A stretch of DNA of 5,008 bases, taken from assembly GCA_012032075.1 (NCBI GenBank), contig JAAURU010000292.1, positions 1 to 5,008 of the forward strand. Reading direction: 5' to 3'. The position numbers were made by a program, and so were the translations under genes. This document shows positions 1 to 3,697 of the stretch, piece after piece. Position 1 is the stretch's first letter. Every line of letters begins with the position of its first letter. This DNA is from Flavobacterium sp. (GTDB lineage: Bacteria; Bacteroidota; Bacteroidia; Flavobacteriales; Flavobacteriaceae). Under the pieces are notes generated by a model. The model saw nothing but the letters and a program-made list of their open reading frames with translations, was not told the DNA's origin and did not search any database.

Positions 1-17
1 ATACCTTATAATAAATG

Positions 18-112
18 TTTGACGAACACAAAGTATGACTGTAATTAATTTAATAAATAACAAAATTATGAAAAATTTGAATGTAAATCAAATGGAAATT
101 CTGAATGGTGGG
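18..112 (+). repeat. Leader-cassette direct repeat, copy 1
   Basis: This 95-base stretch matches 900-994 at 94 of 95 positions by eye, the one difference being a silent third base in the first Gly codon of the leader (109 T, 991 A). With one single-base gap and a few mismatches, similarity continues back to position 1, so the repeat may extend left of the window. It covers the 5' flank, both candidate start codons and the complete leader, and ends at the last base of the second Gly codon. Confidence 0.95.
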
Positions 113-247
113 ATTAATTGTTTTTGGACAACAGTTGGTTTTGGTTTAGGCGTTGGTCTTTCTTTTGCCACTGGAGGTTTAGCAATTGCAGGAGCAAATT
201 TAGCGGGTCTTTCATCTGGTGGAATGTGGGATTGTATAAATAAATAA
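68..247 (+). CDS. Double-glycine-leader bacteriocin-like precursor peptide 1 (59 aa)
   Basis: A small secreted-peptide precursor. Residues 1-15 are the leader MKNLNVNQMEILNGG, with hydrophobic residues at -4 (Leu), -7 (Met) and -12 (Leu) relative to the Gly-Gly cut, the spacing known to be read by C39 peptidases of peptidase-containing ABC exporters. The 44-residue core is hydrophobic and rich in Gly/Ala with several GxxxG spacings, as in two-peptide class IIb bacteriocins. It has two Cys, at core positions 3 and 41, which could form an end-to-end disulfide. An in-frame ATG lies 33 bases upstream at 35 and would give 70 aa. I prefer 68 because the two unrelated-leader precursors nearby (444, 1315) also have exactly 15-residue leaders starting MKK. 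It is followed after 23 bases by a small membrane protein. The bacteriocin role is inferred; a signalling peptide with the same leader type is an alternative. The C39 exporter at 3226 is the likely processing enzyme. Confidence 0.85.
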   Translation: MKNLNVNQMEILNGGINCFWTTVGFGLGVGLSFATGGLAIAGANLAGLSSGGMWDCINK

Positions 248-270
248 TTATAACAAATAAATTAATAAAA

Positions 271-447
271 ATGAAAAAGTCTAACACTGTATTTTATTCA
301 CTTGTTTTAGCTGTAACTTTTGCTATTATTATCTTTTTAAATGGGAGATTAAATTTTTTAAATAGCAACATTAATGAACCTTTAAATGGTGCAATAATCA
401 TGTTAGTACTTGTTGCATTAATAAATTTAAAAAAAACACACAAATGA
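271..447 (+). CDS. Small two-helix membrane protein, candidate immunity protein (58 aa)
   Basis: Family not recognised. The protein starts MKKSNTVFYS and has two hydrophobic segments, about residues 7-23 and 40-53, joined by a polar loop rich in Asn, and ends in the basic tail NLKKTHK. It sits between two Gly-Gly precursors, 23 bases after the first, and its stop overlaps the start of the second (ATGA at 444-447), so the three genes are probably co-transcribed and translationally coupled. The equivalent slot in the second cassette holds another two-helix protein (1137-1331). Both have an LxFLxxN pattern at the end of the first helix, suggesting distant homology. Small membrane proteins beside class II bacteriocin genes often give self-immunity; that role here rests only on position and size. 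Confidence 0.7.
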   Translation: MKKSNTVFYSLVLAVTFAIIIFLNGRLNFLNSNINEPLNGAIIMLVLVALINLKKTHK

Positions 448-602
448 AAAAAATTGAATATAACAAATTAGAAAATATATCTGGAGGAATAGATAAATGT
501 GTACTTTGGGCTTTAGTTTGGATGGCACCAGCATTTACTTTTTCTGCTTTATTAGACCCAGGACCAGTTGGCACTAACATAAGAACATGTATGAGTGAAT
601 AA
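444..602 (+). CDS. Double-glycine-leader bacteriocin-like precursor peptide 2 (52 aa)
   Basis: The leader is MKKIEYNKLENISGG, again exactly 15 residues, with Ile at -4, Leu at -7 and Ile at -12, matching the C39-peptidase recognition pattern. The 37-residue core has Cys at core positions 4 and 34, an aromatic/hydrophobic central stretch (LWALVWMAPAFTFSALL) and a turn-forming DPGPVG segment before the second Cys. The start ATG overlaps the stop of the upstream membrane protein by four bases. The leader is unrelated at DNA level to that of precursor 1, so the shared 15-residue length and two-Cys layout are independent support that this is a real gene. Together with precursor 1 it may form a two-peptide bacteriocin, with the intervening gene giving immunity (inference). 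No intrinsic terminator is visible directly after the stop. Confidence 0.82.
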   Translation: MKKIEYNKLENISGGIDKCVLWALVWMAPAFTFSALLDPGPVGTNIRTCMSE

Positions 603-881
603 TTAAAAATATAGATCTTTGTTTGGCAATGTTTTAGAAGGACATAGGTCTCGGAATTCATGAATGTCGTGTTACTTTGTTTGCGTGGATTAATTGCATC
701 TGCTACATTTGCTTCAACAAAATAACAAAACGTTTTTGTTTGTTTGTATTAATTCTTGTAGCTACGAATTTGAGGGAGTGGTCTTTCTTCCAAAGAAACT
801 AAAAAAAGACACAAGTACTTATATTTAAAAGATGGGTTTAGTAAGTATTTGAAAGAACAAAATCTATCCAAAAAAACAGCC
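603..881. other. Non-coding gap between the two precursor cassettes
   Basis: About 280 bases with no convincing gene. The longest ATG-started frame on the plus strand in the middle is 21 codons (660-725). A frame free of stops runs from 638 to 799 but has no ATG. No clear hairpin terminator follows the upstream cassette; the short A/T-rich near-palindrome around 727-741 has no loop and looks weak. The composition is less AT-rich than the flanking peptide genes, so it may be a decayed or dispersed element. The second cassette's conserved 5' flank begins at about 882. Confidence 0.5.
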
Positions 882-899
882 ATACCTTATTAAAATTGT

Positions 900-994
900 T
901 TTGACGAACACAAAGTATGACTGTAATTAATTTAATAAATAACAAAATTATGAAAAATTTGAATGTAAATCAAATGGAAATTCTGAATGGAGGG
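900..994 (+). repeat. Leader-cassette direct repeat, copy 2
   Basis: Second copy of the block at 18-112, 882 bases downstream in the same orientation. Weaker similarity reaches back to about 882. Immediately after the Gly-Gly codons the two sequences become unrelated, so leader and 5' flank were duplicated or homogenised while the mature-peptide parts differ. Confidence 0.95.
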
Positions 995-1117
995 GTAAGT
1001 AACAGAGGTTGTATGTTAGCTGGAGCAGCAGCTGCAATTTCAGCTTTTATTCCTGGTGGAGGCTTATTAGCAGGAATTGGTATTTTTTCTGCAGCTGCAT
1101 TATCAGATTGTTTCTAA
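950..1117 (+). CDS. Double-glycine-leader bacteriocin-like precursor peptide 3 (55 aa)
   Basis: The leader is identical in protein sequence to that of precursor 1 (MKNLNVNQMEILNGG), but the 40-residue core is different: it begins VSNRGC, has an Ala-rich helix-prone segment, a central IPGGG break, then a GIG-containing hydrophobic segment, and ends SDCF. The two Cys are at core positions 6 and 39. GxxxG spacing occurs after the PGGG turn, a feature of helix-pairing class IIb bacteriocin peptides. An in-frame ATG at 917 would give 66 aa; 950 is preferred for the same reason as precursor 1, the 15-residue leader length shared by all four. It is followed after 19 bases by the small membrane protein at 1137. 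Likely processed by the C39 exporter at 3226. The bacteriocin role is inferred. Confidence 0.85.
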   Translation: MKNLNVNQMEILNGGVSNRGCMLAGAAAAISAFIPGGGLLAGIGIFSAAALSDCF

Positions 1118-1136
1118 ATTAAAAAATTAAAAAGTT

Positions 1137-1331
1137 ATGATTCAGAAAAGTTTAACAGTAATTACATGGGTTATCATCGGAACAATCCTACTTAATGCGT
1201 CACTGCATTTTTTATCAGATAATAGTTTTAACTATATAATGTACCTTTTAATACTTGTATTATTAGTTAAACTCTGGATTAGACTTAAAAGTTCTAACAA
1301 TAAAAATATTAAAAATGAAAAAATTAAATAA
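1137..1331 (+). CDS. Small two-helix membrane protein, candidate immunity protein (64 aa)
   Basis: Starts MIQKSLTVITWVI, with hydrophobic segments at about residues 5-21 and 32-48 and a strongly basic, Asn/Lys-rich tail (from about residue 49) that should stay in the cytoplasm. It occupies the same slot as the 58-residue protein at 271: directly after a leader-repeat precursor, and overlapping the start of the next precursor (1315-1331, different frame). The segment SLHFLSDN resembles RLNFLNSN of that protein, so the two may be distant homologues. Family not recognised. An immunity role is plausible from position; alternatives are an accessory export factor or a membrane-active toxin. Confidence 0.72.
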   Translation: MIQKSLTVITWVIIGTILLNASLHFLSDNSFNYIMYLLILVLLVKLWIRLKSSNNKNIKNEKIK

Positions 1332-1476
1332 AATAGAAATGTCAGCAACCGTTGGTGGTTTGGCATGTGGATGGGTTGGGATTTTAGCTGTAGTAACTTA
1401 TGCATCTGCTGGAGGTGCAATTATAGCTCATTCAACTGGTTTAAACAGTGAAATAGCTAGATGTTGGAATAGTTAA
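1315..1476 (+). CDS. Double-glycine-leader bacteriocin-like precursor peptide 4 (53 aa)
   Basis: The leader MKKLNKIEMSATVGG is again 15 residues, with Met at -7 and Leu at -12; -4 is Thr, less hydrophobic than in the others. The 38-residue core starts LACGWVG, continues as a Gly/Ala/Val-rich hydrophobic stretch with an SAGGAIIA segment, and ends ARCWNS. Its two Cys are at core positions 3 and 35. The start lies inside the end of the upstream membrane protein gene (17-base overlap), which suggests translational coupling. It is the last gene before the strong hairpin terminator at 1489, so it closes the precursor array. Presumed partner of precursor 3 in a two-peptide system; this pairing is inferred from gene order. 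Confidence 0.82.
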   Translation: MKKLNKIEMSATVGGLACGWVGILAVVTYASAGGAIIAHSTGLNSEIARCWNS

Positions 1477-1488
1477 TAAAATGAAAAC

Positions 1489-1518
1489 AAAGTAGCAATA
1501 GAAATATTGCTACTTTTT
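1489..1518 (+). terminator. Intrinsic terminator after the precursor array
   Basis: A perfect 12-bp stem, AAAGTAGCAATA at 1489-1500 pairing with TATTGCTACTTT at 1505-1516, closes on a GAAA tetraloop and runs into five T (1514-1518). It begins 12 bases after the stop of precursor 4. This is the clearest transcription stop in the window and separates the peptide cassettes from downstream genes. It also argues against a TTG start at 1507 for the following gene, because that codon is inside the stem. Confidence 0.88.
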
Positions 1519-1530
1519 AAACTAAAAATT

Positions 1531-1719
1531 ATGAAACCACCTTCATCTTTATTTACAAATACTATAACAGTTATAGGTGCCTTTTTTTACTATTTTAATT
1601 TAAAAAAAGAATGGTTTGACCCCATGTGGAATACTTTTTTTGTAATTCAAATACTTTTTTTAAATGCAGTTGAGTTGCAAAAAAACATTAAAAATTACAA
1701 GAATAATAAACAGAAGTAA
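1531..1719 (+). CDS. Small membrane protein of unknown function (62 aa)
   Basis: Starts at ATG 1531, just past the terminator; an upstream TTG at 1507 lies within the hairpin and is rejected as start. The protein begins MKPPSSLFTNTITVIGAFFY and has two hydrophobic segments, about residues 7-24 and 33-48, separated by KKEWFDP, with a Lys/Asn-rich tail. Size and two-helix layout resemble the two candidate immunity proteins in the cassettes, but I see no clear sequence match. Family not recognised. It could be a third self-protection protein without a precursor beside it, or an accessory protein. Confidence 0.6.
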   Translation: MKPPSSLFTNTITVIGAFFYYFNLKKEWFDPMWNTFFVIQILFLNAVELQKNIKNYKNNKQK

Positions 1720-1759
1720 TTTACTTATTAAGTAAAAGCAAAATCTTTAATTAACAACC

Positions 1760-1804
1760 ATGAAAAGTACTTTCTTCAAGTACCTATGCTTTGTATTGCC
1801 TTAA
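1760..1804 (+). pseudogene. Out-of-frame N-terminal piece of the 1786-2397 membrane protein
   Basis: ATG 1760 gives 14 codons, MKSTFFKYLCFVLP, then TAA at 1802. The basic start followed by a hydrophobic run looks like the beginning of a membrane protein, and restoring one T at 1799-1802 fuses it to the downstream frame. It could be a true frameshift or a base lost in sequencing. Confidence 0.5.
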
Positions 1805-2397
1805 CGGTAATAACAGAGTTCACAAAAAGCGTACTTCATTTTGACCAGTTATTTTACAATTCATTAGCTGAAAATTTAACAACAAAACAAATTGAAAACA
1901 TCCTTACTTTGCAAGAAAAGTGGAAATGGGTTGGTTATATTTTTGTACCTGTATATGTATTACTTAAAACTTTAATTATTGCAAGTATTTTATATGTAGG
2001 AGTATTCTTTTTTAGCAAAAAAGAAATTACATTTAAAGCGTTGTGGAATTTAGCAATAAAAGCAGATTTTATTTTTTTACTAGTGCCTGTGTTTAAAGTA
2101 ATTTGGTTTTACTTTTTTCAAACTACTCATACTTTGAGTGATTTTCAGAGTTTCTTTCCATTATCTGCAATTAATATTATAGGTTATAAAGATTTAGAGA
2201 CTTGGTTTTTATATCCATTACAAGTTTTTAATTTATTTGAATTAGTTTATTGGTTAGTCTTGTCTTATTATGTAGGTAAACTTGCTTTTACTGAAAAAGA
2301 CAAAGGTAAATCTATGGATTTAGGCTTTAAAATTGTAGCTAGTAGTTATGGTAGTGCTTTAATTTTATGGATTGTTGTGGTTATGTTTTTTCTTTGA
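1786..2397 (+). CDS. Multi-pass membrane protein of unknown function (203 aa as read; N-terminus probably frameshifted)
   Basis: Read from ATG 1786 it gives 203 residues with about four strong hydrophobic segments, near residues 48-75, 87-111, 142-165 and 180-203, plus a partial one at the N-terminus. A short Lys-containing loop (SKKEITF) and an EKDKGKSMD loop separate helices. The family is not recognised; a distant resemblance to Yip1-type or other polytopic proteins is possible but unsupported. The start is doubtful: an ATG at 1760, in a typical Bacteroidota context (AATTAACAACCATG), opens a frame encoding MKSTFFKYLCFVLP and then stops at 1802. Adding one T at the CCTT of 1799-1802 would join it to LTVITE of the 1786 frame and complete a first transmembrane helix. 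The intended gene is therefore probably 1760-2397, about 212 aa. It lies between the peptide array and the thioredoxin-like gene; a role in the same system is inferred only from position. Confidence 0.72.
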   Translation: MLCIALTVITEFTKSVLHFDQLFYNSLAENLTTKQIENILTLQEKWKWVGYIFVPVYVLLKTLIIASILYVGVFFFSKKEITFKALWNLAIKADFIFLLVPVFKVIWFYFFQTTHTLSDFQSFFPLSAINIIGYKDLETWFLYPLQVFNLFELVYWLVLSYYVGKLAFTEKDKGKSMDLGFKIVASSYGSALILWIVVVMFFL

Positions 2398-2593
2398 ATT
2401 ATTCTTAATTAACAACAAGTTTTATTATGCAGTCTTGAAATTATAGGATAGTAAATATTAAGATAGGTGCTGAAACAAGTTCAGCATGACAAGTTTGAGT
2501 TCAGCAAGTTAAATCAAGATAGGTGCTGAAATATTGTAACAGTTTCACAAATGGAAAACTCAAATTTATAAGCATTAAGCAAACCCTTTAATC
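2398..2593. other. Intergenic region with repeats, no gene
   Basis: About 196 bases without a supportable ORF; the only ATG frames are a few codons long. The central part carries the repeated and inverted GCTGAA/TTCAGC motifs described separately. No clear promoter of the Bacteroidota TAnnTTTG type was found before the thioredoxin-like gene. Confidence 0.6.
2460..2531. repeat. Intergenic direct and inverted repeat cluster
   Basis: AAGATAGGTGCTGAAA occurs twice exactly, at 2460-2475 and 2516-2531. Inside, TGCTGAA (2468-2474) and TTCAGCA (2480-2486) form a 7-bp hairpin with a 5-base loop, and a further TTCAGCA at 2500-2506 can pair with the TGCTGAA at 2524-2530. The order is therefore forward, reverse, reverse, forward. 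From memory, similar GCTGAAACAAGTTCAGC motifs are scattered between genes in flavobacterial genomes, which would make this a REP-like dispersed element; this was not checked. Confidence 0.75.
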
Positions 2594-3115
2594 ATGAAAA
2601 AAATATTAAAAACAGGCATTTCAATACTGATTTTGTCACTGATTGCTTTTATGAGTTATAGTATAATTAGTAAGATAAATCACAAAAAAGAAATAGCAGA
2701 AAATATTAAACAAATACCGTCATTTTCTTATTTGACTTTGCAAGAGGAAATTTTTACCCATAAAAATTTAAAGGAAAATACACCAAAACTATTTATTTAC
2801 TTTAATAGTGAATGTGATTTTTGCAATGAAGAGGCAAAAATGATTAAAGAAAATATTAAAAAATTTAAAAATATCGAGGTTGTTTTTATTTCATATGAAG
2901 CTTTAGAAAAAATAAAACAATTTGCTACTACATATCAATTAAATAATTATGATAACATTACTTTTTTATCTGATTCAAAAGCTACTTTCGCTACTACTTT
3001 TGATGTTAAATCTATGCCTTGTTTAGTTTTGTACAACAAGGAAAATAAACTAATTGAAAAAATTAAAGGACAAACTAAAGTTGAAACGGTTTTAGAGAAG
3101 TTTCGTAACTTTTAG
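2594..3115 (+). CDS. Membrane-anchored thioredoxin-fold protein (173 aa)
   Basis: Probable thiol-disulfide oxidoreductase of the TlpA/redoxin or thioredoxin-like type. It begins MKKILK, followed by one hydrophobic segment at about residues 7-26 that should act as signal anchor and place the rest in the periplasm. The catalytic motif is CDFC (Cys74, Cys77) after a beta strand (LFIYFNSE), and the conserved cis-proline is Pro142 in SMPCLVLY. An extra Cys143 directly follows the cis-Pro, which is unusual. Length fits a compact anchored thioredoxin domain. It stands 110 bases before the C39 exporter and downstream of four precursors that each carry two Cys, so disulfide formation, reduction before export, or proofreading of the peptides is an attractive role (inference). 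The typical CxxC cannot by itself say whether it oxidises or reduces. Start at ATG 2594 is the only sensible one. Confidence 0.85.
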   Translation: MKKILKTGISILILSLIAFMSYSIISKINHKKEIAENIKQIPSFSYLTLQEEIFTHKNLKENTPKLFIYFNSECDFCNEEAKMIKENIKKFKNIEVVFISYEALEKIKQFATTYQLNNYDNITFLSDSKATFATTFDVKSMPCLVLYNKENKLIEKIKGQTKVETVLEKFRNF

Positions 3116-3139
3116 TTATTAAATTTACACTTAGTTTGT

Positions 3140-3207
3140 TCATTCCGACGTAAGGAGGAATCTCACAAGCAAATTAGGTTATACGATTTCTCCTTACGTC
3201 TAAATGA
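3140..3207. repeat. Intergenic imperfect palindrome
   Basis: Arms at 3140-3161 and 3186-3207 are inverted copies matching at 19 of 22 positions, with the perfect core GACGTAAGGAG / CTCCTTACGTC and a 24-base loop. It fills most of the 110-base gap between the thioredoxin-like gene and the exporter. The arm lacks a following T-run, so it is a poor intrinsic terminator. From memory, ATTCCGACG...GGAGGAATCTC palindromes are widespread between genes in flavobacteria, which suggests a dispersed MITE- or REP-like element; this is recollection, not a search result. Confidence 0.78.
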
Positions 3208-3477
3208 CAAAAGTACAATACAACTATGAACAAAAAACATATTAAAAATACACATACATTACAATTAGATCAATCTGATTGCGGTGTAGCTTGTTTAATG
3301 AGTTTGATAAAACTTTATGGAGGTACTAATTCTCTTGAAAAGTTAAGAGAATTAAGTGGAACAAGTAGGCAAGGTACAACAATGCTAGGGTTATATCAAG
3401 TAGCTAATCAAATAGGCTTTATTGCAGAAGGTTGTGAGGCAGATTTACAAGCACTTATTATTCATAATCAGCCTGTT

Positions 3478-3492
3478 ATTTGCATGTATTAA
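3478..3492 (+). other. Frameshift 1 in the C39 exporter (one base missing)
   Basis: The initial frame reads QPVICMY and stops at TAA 3490-3492, while from TTG 3480 the next frame reads LHVLIENQLQHYVV, the natural continuation to the catalytic His. Adding one T to the TTT at 3479-3481 gives QPVILHVLIENQ, so a T lost from a four-T run explains it. Confidence 0.85.
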
Positions 3493-3681
3493 TAGAAAAT
3501 CAGTTACAACATTATGTAGTATGTTATGAATTTGATGATGAAAAAGGTTTTTTAATTGGTGACCCAGCTAAAGGTGTTCATTATTTATCCATTGAAGAGT
3601 TAGAAAAAATTTGGGTTTCTAAATCATGTCTAACCCTCAAAATAAATGATTCATTTGTAAAAGTTGAAACAGAAAAGCATT

Positions 3682-3697
3682 TACAAAGAAAGTTGGT
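3682..3697 (+). other. Frameshift 2 in the C39 exporter (one base extra)
   Basis: The middle frame reads EKHLQRKLVFRFVKRG and would end at 3809 with a sequence unlike any exporter. The original frame resumes as WFLDLLKEDYKLLW from TGG 3694. Removing one base in AGTTGG (for example one T at 3693-3694) gives EKHLQRKWFLDLL, which reads naturally. This shift cancels the first. Confidence 0.82.

Noticed and set aside
14..21. Bacteroidota -7 promoter element before the duplicated precursors (14-21 and 896-903)
   Set aside because: AATGTTTG and TTGTTTTG are only near matches to TAnnTTTG, differ between the two copies, and no -33 element could be seen (window edge in copy 1, none in copy 2).
398..661. 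Minus-strand ORF of 87 codons
   Set aside because: It lies opposite precursor 2, whose leader, two-Cys core and coupling to the upstream gene are convincing. The minus-strand product has no recognisable domain.
660..725. 21-codon ORF starting at ATG 660
   Set aside because: Too short, no Gly-Gly leader or two-Cys pattern, and no neighbours coupled to it.
1232..1420. Minus-strand ORF of 62 codons
   Set aside because: Antisense shadow of the membrane protein at 1137 and precursor 4; low-complexity Leu/Gln-rich product.
1..1518. CRISPR array or diversity-generating retroelement as explanation of the leader repeats
   Set aside because: There are only two long copies 882 bases apart with coding content, no short regular repeats, and no reverse transcriptase or template repeat in the window.
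1507..1530. TTG start at 1507 for the small membrane protein
   Set aside because: The codon falls in the stem of the intrinsic terminator at 1489-1518; ATG 1531 follows it directly.
1720..1736. Small inverted repeat TTTACTT / AAGTAAA after the gene at 1531
   Set aside because: A 7-bp AT-rich stem with a 3-base loop and no T-run is too weak to call a terminator.
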